DNA of 64,000 bases from Formosa agariphila KMM 3901 (GCF_000723205.1 NZ_HG315671.1:3999507-4063506), one strand, 5' to 3'. Positions 1 to 9,428 are shown, numbered from the stretch's first letter. Notes: generated by a model from the letters alone, not told the origin. Made by a program: numbers and translations.

Positions 1-1
1 C

Positions 2-652
2 GTGGCCGAAATGACACCCGTTAATTTGCTTTGGGCTATTCTAGCAGGAATCATATTTGGTTTGGTAGCCATGTTATTTTCAAAATCAACACATTTTTGG
101 GCAAATCTGTTTAAAAAACTTATAAAATATCCACCCTTACGTCCAACTATTGGCGGAGTTATTTTAGCCATCATAATCTATAGTATTGGTACCACTAAAT
201 ATATCGGACTTGGCGTACCCACGATAGTAGAATCGTTTAGTTCTAACATGAATTCTTACGATTTTTTAGCTAAACTACTGTTTACTTCATTTACACTAGG
301 AGCAGGTTTTAAAGGCGGAGAAGTTACCCCCTTATTCTATATTGGAGCGACTTTAGGGAATGTTTTAATTTGGTTTATCCCATTACCAATGGGTTTATTA
401 GCAGGCATGGGCTTTGTTGCTGTTTTTGCGGGAGCAACCAATACGCCTATTGCATGTACCGTTATGGGCATTGAGTTATTTGGTATTGAAGCCGGCGTAT
501 TTATTGCTATTGCCTGTAGTGTGTCTTATTTGTTTTCAGGCCATACCGGCGTGTACACGTCACAAATTATTGGAAGTCCAAAAAATACAAGTGTAATTAA
601 AGACAAAGGATTAACCCTATCTGAAATTGACGAGAGGAAACATCAGAAGTAA
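2..652 (+). CDS. ClC-family chloride channel/antiporter, C-terminal part
   Basis: This is the C-terminal 216 residues of a voltage-gated chloride channel (ClC) family membrane protein, which moves Cl- (often in exchange for H+) across the inner membrane. The frame is open to the window edge, so the GTG at position 2 is not a true start and the N-terminal half is missing. Several hydrophobic helices are visible, and the ClC filter-type motif GFKGGEVTPLFYIGA lies near residues 104-118, matching the family GxFxP...GA pattern. The tail is short and hydrophilic, with no CBS domains, so it is a simple bacterial-type ClC. It lies upstream of gpsA on the same strand, with a 163-base gap and a promoter between, so co-transcription is not needed. 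Family call is firm; transport mode is unknown. Confidence 0.85.
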   Translation: MAEMTPVNLLWAILAGIIFGLVAMLFSKSTHFWANLFKKLIKYPPLRPTIGGVILAIIIYSIGTTKYIGLGVPTIVESFSSNMNSYDFLAKLLFTSFTLGAGFKGGEVTPLFYIGATLGNVLIWFIPLPMGLLAGMGFVAVFAGATNTPIACTVMGIELFGIEAGVFIAIACSVSYLFSGHTGVYTSQIIGSPKNTSVIKDKGLTLSEIDERKHQK

Positions 653-784
653 ATACACAAACCACAGTCAATACCCTATTTAAAGAAAATGAAATATTGG
701 CTAAACCTTAAATTATTCAAATTAAATACTACAATGACTAACCATAATAACATTTCTATAACCAAAAGAAACTAGTTTTTTACG

Positions 785-792
785 TATTTTTG
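785..792 (+). promoter_or_regulatory. Probable -7 promoter box of gpsA
   Basis: The octamer TATTTTTG matches the Bacteroidota -7 consensus TAnnTTTG and lies 23 bases before the gpsA ATG. No convincing -33 TTTG is seen, so this is a consensus match only. Confidence 0.35.
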
Positions 793-815
793 AATTATTA
801 AATGACAATGACTTT

Positions 816-1817
816 ATGAGTAATGAATTAAAATATGCTGTTTTTGGTGCTGGTAGTTGGGCTACTGCCATTGTAAAAATGCTTTGTGAAAATCTAGACG
901 AAGTGGGGTGGTATATGCGTAGCGTTTACACAAAAGAACATTTATTAAAAGAACAGCACAATCCTAATTACTTAAGTTCTGTAGAGTTTAGAACAGATCA
1001 ACTTATTTTAAGTAACAATATAGATGAAATAGTACAGTATGCAGATGTGCTAATTTTTGCCATTCCTTCTGCTTTTATGCAAAGTGAATTAGAAAAAATA
1101 ACTGTAGATATCTCTAATAAAACCGTGGTATCCGCCGTTAAAGGGATTATTCCGGAATCGGGATTATTGGTTGGCGAACATTTTCATAATGTGTACAATG
1201 TATCTTACAATAATATCGCGGTAATTGCAGGACCTTGCCATGCCGAAGAGGTTGCTTTAGAACGTTTATCGTACTTAACCATTTCTTGTGCCGACTCTAA
1301 AAAGGCGAAAGCCATTGCTAAAAACTTCTCTAGTAATTATATAAAGACTAAAATTAGCGACGATGTTATTGGAACCGAATACGCCGTAATGCTAAAAAAT
1401 ATCTATGCCATTGCTGCTGGTATTGCGCATGGATTAGGATATGGAGACAACTTTCAAAGTGTACTTATGAGTAATGCGATTCGTGAAATGAAACGCTTTA
1501 TTAAGAAAATGCATAAAATGAAACGTAACATTAATAACTCGGCATATTTAGGCGATTTATTGGTTACAGGATACTCTACATTTTCTAGAAATAGAATGTT
1601 CGGGAATATGATTGGAAAAGGCTATACCGTAAAATCTGCACAAATGGAAATGAGTATGGTTGCCGAAGGGTATTATGCCACTAAAAGCGCACAATTACTT
1701 AACGACAAAAACGACAGAAAGACAAAGTTGCCTATAATTAATGCGGTTTACGAAATTTTATACGAAGGAAAAGATCCTAAAAAGACCTTCGAGAAACTGA
1801 CCGAGAAACTAGATTAA
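816..1817 (+). CDS. gpsA: Glycerol-3-phosphate dehydrogenase [NAD(P)+]
   Basis: GpsA reduces dihydroxyacetone phosphate to sn-glycerol 3-phosphate in the cytoplasm, supplying the backbone for phospholipids. The 333-residue length is normal for the family. The N-terminal Rossmann fingerprint GAGSWATA is at residues 11-18. A second conserved block (SAVKGIIPES) follows near residue 110, then GPCHAEEVA near 140. The C-terminal helical domain contains LKNIYAIAAGIAHGLGYGDN, whose Lys is the family catalytic residue. The start is the ATG just after a TAnnTTTG promoter box. It converges on the downstream hypothetical gene with a gap of 12 bases and no obvious strong terminator between them. Nothing unusual is seen. 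Confidence 0.95.
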   Translation: MSNELKYAVFGAGSWATAIVKMLCENLDEVGWYMRSVYTKEHLLKEQHNPNYLSSVEFRTDQLILSNNIDEIVQYADVLIFAIPSAFMQSELEKITVDISNKTVVSAVKGIIPESGLLVGEHFHNVYNVSYNNIAVIAGPCHAEEVALERLSYLTISCADSKKAKAIAKNFSSNYIKTKISDDVIGTEYAVMLKNIYAIAAGIAHGLGYGDNFQSVLMSNAIREMKRFIKKMHKMKRNINNSAYLGDLLVTGYSTFSRNRMFGNMIGKGYTVKSAQMEMSMVAEGYYATKSAQLLNDKNDRKTKLPIINAVYEILYEGKDPKKTFEKLTEKLD

Positions 1818-1829
1818 TAAGTGTATTTT

Positions 1830-2225
1830 TTATTTCACTAGAACCCCTTGAACGCCCATAGTTGGAATAGGCTGATAAGCCTTCTCGTTAATCGTATTAG
1901 ATTTAAAAACGAAAGACTTATCAAACATTTTGTTATCTTCGAAAAAAGAGACTTCAAACGTATTGACTAACGCCAATACTTCGTCTTGAAGATACTCTAT
2001 TTTAGCAAAGCTTTTAGCAGGAAGCTTTTCCAACTTATGGCGCATAACAGCCGTTTTCTTATCTTTAGACAAACCTTTAGAGACGATTAAAACCATCTCT
2101 AAATCAATGTCTTTATCATTTATAATATATGCATTCCATTCGTCTACATTCAGGTCTTTATTAAACACCTTTACAGCAGCGACATAAACACCTTCAACCT
2201 TTGGAATTTCAATATCTTTTTTCAT
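1830..2225 (-). CDS. Conserved hypothetical protein downstream of pheS
   Basis: I do not recognise a named domain in this 131-residue protein. It is soluble, has no signal peptide or membrane segment, and carries alternating charged and hydrophobic stretches suggesting a small alpha/beta fold. The C-terminus is hydrophobic (IPTMGVQGVLVK). It starts 4 bases after the pheS stop codon, so it is almost certainly translated from the pheS message. That position suggests a conserved flavobacterial partner of no assigned role; a link to tRNA synthetase function is only a guess from location. Confidence 0.75.
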   Translation of the reverse strand: MKKDIEIPKVEGVYVAAVKVFNKDLNVDEWNAYIINDKDIDLEMVLIVSKGLSKDKKTAVMRHKLEKLPAKSFAKIEYLQDEVLALVNTFEVSFFEDNKMFDKSFVFKSNTINEKAYQPIPTMGVQGVLVK

Positions 2226-2229
2226 ACAA

Positions 2230-3249
2230 TTAAATTGTAGACTTAAATTGTTCTAAGAAACGCACATCATTTTCACTTAACAAACGAATGTCGTTTATTT
2301 GGTGTAATAACATCGCTATTCTATCGATTCCTACTCCAAAAGCGAATCCAGAATAAACTTTAGAATCTATTTTACAGTTTTCTAAAACATTAGGATCAAC
2401 CATACCACAACCACCAATTTCTAACCAACCAGTACCTTTAGTTATACGGTAATCAGACTCTGTTTCTAAGCCCCAATACACATCTATTTCTGCGCTTGGT
2501 TCTGTAAATGGGAAGTAAGACGGACGTAAACGAATTTTAGATTTACCGAACATTTCTGTTGTGAAATATTGAAGCGTTTGCTTTAAATCTGCGAAGCTTA
2601 CATCTTTATCTATATATAATCCTTCTACCTGGTGAAAGAAACAGTGAGAACGTGCCGAAATGGCTTCATTTCTATACACACGACCTGGAGAAATTGTACG
2701 AATTGGAGGCGCATTATTTTCCATATAACGCACTTGCACAGAACTTGTATGTGTTCTTAATAATACATCGGGATCAGTTTGAATAAAAAACGTATCCTGC
2801 ATGTCTCTTGCGGGGTGATATTCCGGTAAGTTTAAAGCCGTAAAATTATGCCAATCGTCTTCAATTTCTGGACCTTCACTAACGTTAAATCCTATGGTTG
2901 AAAAAATATCAATTATTTGATTCTTTACAATTGAAATCGGATGACGCGCACCAATAGAAATCGGTTCTCCCGGACGAGACAAATCGCCGTAAATTCCTTT
3001 CGCTTCCTCATCCCCTTCCAACTCTGCTTTCAACGCATCTACACGCTCTTGTGCTGTGTTTTTAAGCTGATTAATAGCTTGACCAAATTCTTTCTTTTGG
3101 TCGTTAGCTACGTTTTTAAATTCAGCAAAATAATCGTTTAACAATCCTTTTTTACCTAAGTATTTAATACGAAATGTTTCCACTTCCTCTTTAGATTGTG
3201 CTTTAAACGCTTCTGCTTCAGCAATAAGTTCTTTTATTTTATCAATCAT
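2230..3249 (-). CDS. pheS: Phenylalanine--tRNA ligase alpha subunit
   Basis: PheS is the catalytic alpha chain of the alpha2beta2 phenylalanyl-tRNA synthetase, charging tRNA-Phe in the cytoplasm. The 339 residues match the usual size. An N-terminal coiled coil (about residues 1-90) is followed by the class II aminoacylation core. Motif 2 is seen as RVYRNEAISARSHCFFHQVE and motif 3 as GFAFGVGIDRIAML near the C-terminus. The pheT beta subunit is not adjacent, which is common in this phylum. It sits between two small conserved hypothetical genes on the same strand: 37 bases after the upstream one and 4 bases before the downstream one. This looks like one operon reading away from cvpA. Confidence 0.96.
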   Translation of the reverse strand: MIDKIKELIAEAEAFKAQSKEEVETFRIKYLGKKGLLNDYFAEFKNVANDQKKEFGQAINQLKNTAQERVDALKAELEGDEEAKGIYGDLSRPGEPISIGARHPISIVKNQIIDIFSTIGFNVSEGPEIEDDWHNFTALNLPEYHPARDMQDTFFIQTDPDVLLRTHTSSVQVRYMENNAPPIRTISPGRVYRNEAISARSHCFFHQVEGLYIDKDVSFADLKQTLQYFTTEMFGKSKIRLRPSYFPFTEPSAEIDVYWGLETESDYRITKGTGWLEIGGCGMVDPNVLENCKIDSKVYSGFAFGVGIDRIAMLLHQINDIRLLSENDVRFLEQFKSTI

Positions 3250-3286
3250 GATATTCCTTCAAAAATGAGTGCAAATTTAATAATTC

Positions 3287-3712
3287 TTACTGTATATATT
3301 CGGTTTCAACGAAATAGTTTACAATAGCTTCTTTCATTAAAATACTTTGTTCACCGGCTTTTAAAGTTGGCAACTGTTCTTTTATGGTATAATGTGGCCA
3401 ACCGTCGTCGTCTACAAAATCAAATTCATAGTAACCATAGGGCACCAATAATTTACAAATGGCAATGTGCATTAAATCTAATTTCTGATCTTTTTTAAAT
3501 GTGCGATCAAACTGCCCTAATTCCTGTAAGCCAATTAAATAAATAATGGCATCTAGGTCTAAAGTATCGCCATCTGCAAATTGGTTAGATAATTTAGTTA
3601 CGACATCATTCCATCGTGTTTTTAATTCTTCGTCTCTAGACATATAGTTTTCTATTACGCTTAAGTGGCGTGCTGCAAAGTTAAAAAATAGCCTTTCATT
3701 TCTCGTAAACAT
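3287..3712 (-). CDS. Conserved hypothetical protein upstream of pheS
   Basis: This 141-residue acidic, soluble protein matches no family I can name. It has no signal peptide. The sequence is mostly helical in character, with an aromatic-rich middle (PYGYYEFDFVDDDGWPHYT). It is the first gene of the leftward group with pheS and is divergent from the cvpA-family gene, with a 59-base intergenic region holding promoters for both directions. Its steady association with pheS and cvpA suggests a housekeeping role, but no function is assigned. Confidence 0.7.
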   Translation of the reverse strand: MFTRNERLFFNFAARHLSVIENYMSRDEELKTRWNDVVTKLSNQFADGDTLDLDAIIYLIGLQELGQFDRTFKKDQKLDLMHIAICKLLVPYGYYEFDFVDDDGWPHYTIKEQLPTLKAGEQSILMKEAIVNYFVETEYIQ

Positions 3713-3744
3713 CTTATAAAATATGACAAATTCATTTTAAATAT

Positions 3745-3752
3745 TATATTTG
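3745..3752 (+). promoter_or_regulatory. Probable -7 promoter box of the CvpA-family gene
   Basis: TATATTTG is an exact match to the Bacteroidota TAnnTTTG box, 19 bases before the ATG of the CvpA-family gene in a divergent intergenic region. Confidence 0.45.
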
Positions 3753-3771
3753 ACAAAACAACCTATTCATT

Positions 3772-4296
3772 ATGACTTTATTAGATATTATTCTCGCTGT
3801 AATTCTTTTATTCGGATTAATTCGAGGATTCATGAACGGCCTTTTTGTGGAAATTGCTTCTCTTCTAGCACTAATTATTGGAGTTTTTGGCGCTATTCAC
3901 TTTAGTAGTTTTACCGCTTCACTTTTTGAAGATAAAGTAGATTGGGATGAAAATTACGTTAGTATTGTTGCCTTTGCCGTAACTTTTGTGGTTATTGTTT
4001 TAGCTATTGGTTTAGCAGGCAAAGCACTTACTAAACTTGCAGATTTTGCCTTTTTAGGTATTGTAAATAAAATTTTAGGCGGTGTTTTTGGAATGCTTAA
4101 AATAGGATTAATGGCAAGTGTTGCTTTAAATATTTTTGTAACACTAAACGACACGGTTCCTTTTGTAGATAAAAAAGATTTAGATAAATCTATTTTATAC
4201 AAACCTGTAATCGCTATTTCGACTAAATTATATCCTGCAATTAAGGAAAAAGTAGACACCAAAAAGAAAGATATTATTACTAAAAAACTAGGTTAA
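3772..4296 (+). CDS. CvpA family membrane protein
   Basis: A 174-residue integral membrane protein of the CvpA (colicin V production) family. Four hydrophobic segments are visible (about residues 3-20, 25-45, 62-85 and 100-125), beginning with the family-typical LLDIILAVILLFGLIRGFMNG. The C-terminal 40 residues are Lys-rich and cytosolic. CvpA proteins are linked to envelope stress and biofilm phenotypes, but their biochemical role is unsettled. Its stop codon overlaps that of the convergent reductase gene by 3 bases (4293-4296), so there is no intergenic terminator. Family call is firm; function is not. Confidence 0.88.
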   Translation: MTLLDIILAVILLFGLIRGFMNGLFVEIASLLALIIGVFGAIHFSSFTASLFEDKVDWDENYVSIVAFAVTFVVIVLAIGLAGKALTKLADFAFLGIVNKILGGVFGMLKIGLMASVALNIFVTLNDTVPFVDKKDLDKSILYKPVIAISTKLYPAIKEKVDTKKKDIITKKLG

Positions 4297-6497
4297 TAAC
4301 AGTCTAATTTAAGCTGACCTCTATTTTTATATACACTTAGCGGCTCTTCTAAATAGCGTTTACAAATGGCTTCTAAAACAACTAGAACGTCTTTTTGCAT
4401 GGCTATAGACCCACAAATTAGAATTACACCTTTTTGTTTTAAAACTTGTGCCACTTGTTCTGCATCGCGTTCTAAAAGGTGTTGCACATAAACTTTCTTA
4501 CCCGCTTGTTGCGAGTATCCAATTTCTAGTTTCTGAAGTCGTTTTAACTTTAAACCTTCCTCAATAATAGGTTTATAAATTTCGAAAGAAGATTCTTGTC
4601 TTCCGCCCCAATACAATTGCACATTTTGGCCTGAAGTATTGTTATTAATCATCCCTAAAAACGGCGCTATTCCTGTACCATTAGCAATCATTAATACATG
4701 TTTTGTATGTTTAGACAAGCGAAATTCTTTGTTTTTTACCAAGCGTGCTTTTATAACATCATTAGTATTTAAATCATTTAAATAATTAGAACACAACCCT
4801 AATTCTTGACGTTTTACACTTAAAAACACGGTATCGTTTACCTTCCCGACAGAATATAAGCGTTCTACACTATTTGGTTCTGGCTGAATGGCTAATAAAT
4901 CGCCCGATTTAAATCGCGTTAATCCTAGTTTAGATTTTAGTGCAATGGTAAAAGTATCGTCTGGATTCTGATTTGCAATAGTTTTATGACTTACGGTAAA
5001 ACTGCGTTTCCGTTTTTTATTTTCTAATAAACTTTCTCCTTCTAGTTTAATCTGCAACCCTACTTTTTTCGACCATAAATTAATCCATTGTGTGTAGGCT
5101 TCGAAAGATTTATTATGAATGGTGAAGGGCTTTAAAAGTTGAACCGCATTAATATCTGTTTGTAATAACGTATCGACATCGAAAGCATACTTACAGAAGT
5201 CTGGATACGCTAAAGAGCCAAATCCAACGACTGAAAAACTATAGGCATGATCCGATTGAATGGATTTAAATTTAGCTTCAAACTTATTCGCATTTTCTGG
5301 TGCTTCTCCTTGTCCATACGTCGCTGTAATTACAACTAAATGTTCGCAGGATTTATACGTTGAAAACGCATTCAATTCAGCAATAAAACTAGACTCGCCT
5401 AACTTTAATAATTGCTTGTGCAACATGTTCGCATAGTGCACTGTGCTCCCATTTTCCGACCCAATTAAAATGACGAATTTCGCAGCATCTTTTTTAAATT
5501 TATTTTTGAGTTTAGCCTTACGACGTTTTAAAGTCATTACAAATCCGGAATACACAAAAAACAAAATATTAAGACAAGCAATAGCTAAAACTAAGGCCCA
5601 AAGTATACTGCCCTGACCTGTATGTAAATTGACACTTAATCGAGATGCAATAGCGATAAACGGATACTTAGATTCGCTTAGAATATCGCCAGTATATTGA
5701 TTGACCAACACCTCTCGATTTTGTAATTGAAGCGTGTAATAATCTTCTACATCTTCAGAAAACGGAAATTCTATACTTCGGACTTCAGATAACTTGGTGT
5801 CACTAAAAATAGATTGATCTTTTAACGCGCGTTTTGGAGTTTCAGAAATTTCATCATAATTAACGTTGTGCGTAAGGTTTTCTTTTGGCAATAAATCGAA
5901 ACGATATAAAGACAAATACACACCAGTAAGCGTAAGTATAATAATAGGAATTAGAGACAAACGACCTAAGACAACATGATAATATTGCGCAAAATTTTCG
6001 TTTACAATTTTGCTAAAAAAGCGTTTAAAACTGCGCTGTCTTTTAACGATTAAAACCGTTCCAGAAACAGCGATTAAGAAAAGTAAAAACGACGTAATTC
6101 CTATAAAAATACGTCCTGTAGTTTTTAAGAATAACGATCTATGAAAGTTTGTTGTCCATTGAAATAATGGCGATTTTTCGATAATATCGCCAATTTTTTC
6201 ACCTGTACGAGGATCGATATAGAATGTTTCTGCATCTCCGTCTTCAGTAATTACCGATGTTGAAACAAAATCATTTGCATCGACATCGACGTTTAAAATT
6301 TCAATATAATTTGCCTTTAAATTTTGAATCGTTTCTGCAAGCGATACTTCATTAAAATCGTCGACACGGTAAGGTTGCACCTGATTAGAAATAGGTTCGA
6401 ATGCTAAAATAATACCCGTTAACGAGGCTAATATTATAAAAACAAACGAAGATACAGCCAGCGCAAGGTGGCTATATCTCCATATTGAAATTGTCAT
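4293..6497 (-). CDS. PepSY-TM / flavodoxin / FAD-NAD(P)H reductase fusion
   Basis: A 734-residue inner-membrane reductase that joins three modules. The N-terminal part (about 1-330) is a PepSY-associated four-helix membrane domain, with helices near 10-30, 135-155, 185-205 and 295-320. A flavodoxin-like FMN domain follows (from about 345, ILIGSENGSTVHYANML). The last part is a ferredoxin-NADP-reductase-type domain with FAD region RLYSVGKV and nucleotide-binding ANGTGIAPFLGM, ending in a typical C-terminal tyrosine. The layout resembles a sulfite-reductase flavoprotein fused to a membrane anchor. In this heme-uptake setting it probably passes cytosolic NAD(P)H electrons to periplasmic ferric iron or heme. 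It is the last gene of a leftward operon, 14 bases after DUF2271. Substrate is inferred from context. Confidence 0.88.
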   Translation of the reverse strand: MTISIWRYSHLALAVSSFVFIILASLTGIILAFEPISNQVQPYRVDDFNEVSLAETIQNLKANYIEILNVDVDANDFVSTSVITEDGDAETFYIDPRTGEKIGDIIEKSPLFQWTTNFHRSLFLKTTGRIFIGITSFLLFLIAVSGTVLIVKRQRSFKRFFSKIVNENFAQYYHVVLGRLSLIPIIILTLTGVYLSLYRFDLLPKENLTHNVNYDEISETPKRALKDQSIFSDTKLSEVRSIEFPFSEDVEDYYTLQLQNREVLVNQYTGDILSESKYPFIAIASRLSVNLHTGQGSILWALVLAIACLNILFFVYSGFVMTLKRRKAKLKNKFKKDAAKFVILIGSENGSTVHYANMLHKQLLKLGESSFIAELNAFSTYKSCEHLVVITATYGQGEAPENANKFEAKFKSIQSDHAYSFSVVGFGSLAYPDFCKYAFDVDTLLQTDINAVQLLKPFTIHNKSFEAYTQWINLWSKKVGLQIKLEGESLLENKKRKRSFTVSHKTIANQNPDDTFTIALKSKLGLTRFKSGDLLAIQPEPNSVERLYSVGKVNDTVFLSVKRQELGLCSNYLNDLNTNDVIKARLVKNKEFRLSKHTKHVLMIANGTGIAPFLGMINNNTSGQNVQLYWGGRQESSFEIYKPIIEEGLKLKRLQKLEIGYSQQAGKKVYVQHLLERDAEQVAQVLKQKGVILICGSIAMQKDVLVVLEAICKRYLEEPLSVYKNRGQLKLDCY

Positions 6498-6511
6498 GCT
6501 TTAATTATTTT

Positions 6512-7006
6512 TTAGTTAGGAATCATACGTATGTAACGTATAAAGCCTGTGCCTTCAACTTTACTTTTTACACTTGCAGATGTTAATTCAAACTCAACAT
6601 CTTGTTTGTAATATTCTTGATCTTCTACAGCAGATTCAAAACGGATACTATAACCTGAATCGATTTTAGAATCTTCTATTTCAATGACATTAATACTACG
6701 TTGTCCGCCTGCTACAGTAGCTCCTGTGATGGCATCAATATTATTACGTTTTTTTCCGTAGAAGTCAAACCAAGAAGTTAGATCGTTGTACCACTCATCA
6801 TCATCACCTTGCATATACAAGGTTTTTTCGTATTCGCCTTTAGGATCAATTAACGAGATGGCAACGTAAGCTCCTTCTCCCGTATAATTAGTCATTTGCA
6901 ACATACATTTATATTTAGTTGAAGCTGCAACTGGTTTGAATGAATAAAAACTAAACATAACAAATGCCAATGCACAAATAGTTTTTAGTATTGAAAATTT
7001 AGACAT
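6512..7006 (-). CDS. DUF2271-like periplasmic protein
   Basis: A 164-residue exported protein with an N-terminal signal peptide (hydrophobic core about residues 9-24, cleavage likely near VAAS). The mature part looks like a small beta-sandwich. It contains the pattern of DUF2271 proteins: a strand-rich start YKCMLQMTNYTGEGAYVAIS, a central DAITGATVAGGQ and a C-terminal GTGFIRYIRMIPN. DUF2271 proteins often sit with PepSY membrane reductases in Bacteroidota and Proteobacteria. Here it lies 14 bases before the PepSY-flavodoxin reductase and 5 bases after the ankyrin gene, so it is likely a periplasmic partner of the reductase. Its activity is unknown. Confidence 0.8.
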   Translation of the reverse strand: MSKFSILKTICALAFVMFSFYSFKPVAASTKYKCMLQMTNYTGEGAYVAISLIDPKGEYEKTLYMQGDDDEWYNDLTSWFDFYGKKRNNIDAITGATVAGGQRSINVIEIEDSKIDSGYSIRFESAVEDQEYYKQDVEFELTSASVKSKVEGTGFIRYIRMIPN

Positions 7007-7011
7007 GGTAA

Positions 7012-8514
7012 TTATTTTAAAAAGTTAATGTTTACGTTGTTTGCCTTTAAAAGCTCATTTTCACTCGCTAAATCGAAAGCCGTTTCTTCAAAATCGGTTT
7101 TTATACTTTTATCTGCACCGTTATCAATTAAATACTTTAAAACAACATCGTCTTTAGAAGACATTGCCGATTTTAGTAACGGTGAAATTCCTTCAGCATT
7201 AACCGCATTGATATCAACTTCAGATTGTGTTGCAAGTTTAAGTAATTCAAATTCATTTTGGTCTAAAGCTAAATGATATAGCGTATTTCCGTTAGATTGA
7301 GGTTTAGTAATATCTAATCCTTTAGACTTTAATAGTGCTAATTTCGCTTTAAAATCTGCTGCACTACTTGGCGAATACGATTTAAACAAATATGGTGTTA
7401 AGTTGTTACCGCTAGCATCTAAAGCATTTACATCTGCACCGTTATCAATTAAATAAGATACAACTTCTGTCGTGTTATTTTCAACAGCTAAAGCTAAAGC
7501 AGATTCTCCTTTTTTATTTTTAGCATTAATATCTTTAACTTCTTTTTTAAGTAAAGTTACAATAGCCAATTCATTACTTGACGCTGCATTTAAAAATGGT
7601 GTATTTCCATTTTGATCGGCTTGATTAACATCTACTCCTTTATTTAAGAAATAGTTAATTACTGCTGCATCTTTACTTTTACCTGCTAAACCATGTAAAG
7701 GAGTTAATCCGTTTTTAGTTGTAATATTAGCTTTTAACCCTTTACTTTCTAAATATTTAAAAACGTCCAGGCCATTAGACGGTCCACGACCACCTTTACT
7801 TGCAGCAATCATTGCGTTACCACCTTCTTTATTTAACGTTTTGTAATCTACACCTTTTGCGATTAATTGGTCAAGCATATCTGTGTTTCCAGACTTGGCT
7901 ACGTAATAAAAGATACCATTTCCATCGGCATCTTTAGTATTTAAATCTAATCCTTTTGCTGTAAAATAATCTATCGTACTAAAATCTTTGGCACGCTGCG
8001 ACACTAACAATAAGGCATTCGCCCCGTGGTGATCTAAGTCGGTTAGTTTCGCTCCGTTAGCTAAACATAAATCGTAAACCTTAGTATCTTTTTGTCCTGT
8101 TGCTGCTGCAAAGTTTAACAATGAATACCCATGATTATCTAAAATATCGGTTTTAGCACCATGCTTAATAAGGTACTCCATAAGCTCTACATTTCCTTTA
8201 TTTGCTGCCCAGAAAATGTAAGTACGCCCATCGTGAGTTAACTTATTAACATCGTTTCCATCCTTTTTTAGAAGATGATAAACATTAGCATTTGATGCAC
8301 CTTGAAGAATAGCTGTGGCAACGGCATCGAAACTTCTTTCGTTAAGTTGCGCTGGGTCATTGCCTTCTTTAATTTTTTGTTCTATGGTTTGAACTGTAGG
8401 GTTGGTTCCCCAAAAGTCACGGTTTAAAAACACATTAGATTCTTGTGCTTGGACCAATGTTCCTAGTGCTAAAAATGCACCTAAAATTCCATTTCTAAAT
8501 ACTGATTTTTTCAT
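7012..8514 (-). CDS. Exported ankyrin-repeat protein
   Basis: A 500-residue protein with a signal peptide (residues 1-23, ending VQAQ) followed by about a dozen ankyrin repeats filling nearly the whole chain. Typical repeat pieces are DGRTYIFWAANKGNVELMEYLIKHG, shortened here as LMEYLIKHGA, and TEVVSYLIDNGADVNALD. No enzymatic domain is visible. Ankyrin solenoids bind other proteins, so it may scaffold the periplasmic part of this uptake system. It lies 2 bases after the DUF6607 gene and 5 bases before DUF2271, in one operon divergent from the heme receptor. A secreted ankyrin protein in a heme island is unusual; the scaffold role is inference. Confidence 0.88.
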   Translation of the reverse strand: MKKSVFRNGILGAFLALGTLVQAQESNVFLNRDFWGTNPTVQTIEQKIKEGNDPAQLNERSFDAVATAILQGASNANVYHLLKKDGNDVNKLTHDGRTYIFWAANKGNVELMEYLIKHGAKTDILDNHGYSLLNFAAATGQKDTKVYDLCLANGAKLTDLDHHGANALLLVSQRAKDFSTIDYFTAKGLDLNTKDADGNGIFYYVAKSGNTDMLDQLIAKGVDYKTLNKEGGNAMIAASKGGRGPSNGLDVFKYLESKGLKANITTKNGLTPLHGLAGKSKDAAVINYFLNKGVDVNQADQNGNTPFLNAASSNELAIVTLLKKEVKDINAKNKKGESALALAVENNTTEVVSYLIDNGADVNALDASGNNLTPYLFKSYSPSSAADFKAKLALLKSKGLDITKPQSNGNTLYHLALDQNEFELLKLATQSEVDINAVNAEGISPLLKSAMSSKDDVVLKYLIDNGADKSIKTDFEETAFDLASENELLKANNVNINFLK

Positions 8515-8516
8515 GT

Positions 8517-9428
8517 TTATTTTTTTACGAAAGATTCTATAATAGCGTTAATATCTTCCTCATTTTGATAGTCTTCCTCGGAAAACAAATACTTATATAA
8601 TTGTTTATTGTCTACTTTTTCTTCTAAAGATAAATTTTTATCTCTTGCAAAAACTTCATCCCACTTTGTACGAACTAAAGCCCATTTATCACTGGTTTTT
8701 TTCCAATAATCTTGTGCTGCAACACATTTACTATCGTCTACTTTAGTGTATGTATTGTATCCTTTTTCTTGTGCAATAATCACATCTGCTTTTCCAGCTT
8801 CGCGAAGTACTTTATCGTTATCTTGATCGTGAATCCAACCTGTTTTTGTAATTTCTTGACGGTTACGTCTTAGTGTAATATTATAATCGCTACGTTTTGT
8901 ATACTCACGTCTTGGTAAGGGCGCTGTAGTAGTGTTCTCCCAATAGCTTTTTCCATCGACATGTACCCAAGATGAAGAGCCTTCGTAACGCGGACTATCA
9001 TCTACTTGAAATACTTTCTGAGACCATTGTCCTTTTACCTCACTTTTAGGCAGATTTACATACGTCCATTCGTTATCGCCGTTATACGTATATAAGTCGG
9101 TGTTTTCAAATTCCCAATCTTGTCTCCAATGTTTAACAATATGCGGATGTGCAGGGTCACCAACAATTAATAAATGTTGTAGTGCAATTTTATCTTTAGA
9201 ATCTTCTACTAATTCTACCCACTCTAGACCTTTGTCATGCTTTACTTCTGAAGGCACATAAGTAGAGTCATTAACATAATTGAAGGTCTCGGCAAAATTA
9301 AAATTCACTTCGTAACATCCACACATAGCTTTTATCGCTTCTTGATCTTGCTTTTTTTGTTTCTGAGCAATGGTAGTATTCACTAAACATATAGTTACAC
9401 AGAAAGTTAGCAATATAGTTTTTTTCAT
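8517..9428 (-). CDS. DUF6607 family exported protein
   Basis: A 303-residue protein with a signal peptide (residues 1-21, ending TIAQ) and a mature domain that I assign to DUF6607 from the ordered motifs MCGCYEVNFNFAETF, GLEWVELVED and VKHWRQDWEFE. The CGCYEV segment carries two cysteines close to the mature N-terminus. The family is common in Bacteroidota next to heme and iron receptors; no activity is known to me. It is the first gene of the leftward operon, and its ATG lies 96 bases from the divergent TonB receptor start. The shared dyad operator lies between them, so both directions may be controlled together. Confidence 0.8.
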   Translation of the reverse strand: MKKTILLTFCVTICLVNTTIAQKQKKQDQEAIKAMCGCYEVNFNFAETFNYVNDSTYVPSEVKHDKGLEWVELVEDSKDKIALQHLLIVGDPAHPHIVKHWRQDWEFENTDLYTYNGDNEWTYVNLPKSEVKGQWSQKVFQVDDSPRYEGSSSWVHVDGKSYWENTTTAPLPRREYTKRSDYNITLRRNRQEITKTGWIHDQDNDKVLREAGKADVIIAQEKGYNTYTKVDDSKCVAAQDYWKKTSDKWALVRTKWDEVFARDKNLSLEEKVDNKQLYKYLFSEEDYQNEEDINAIIESFVKK

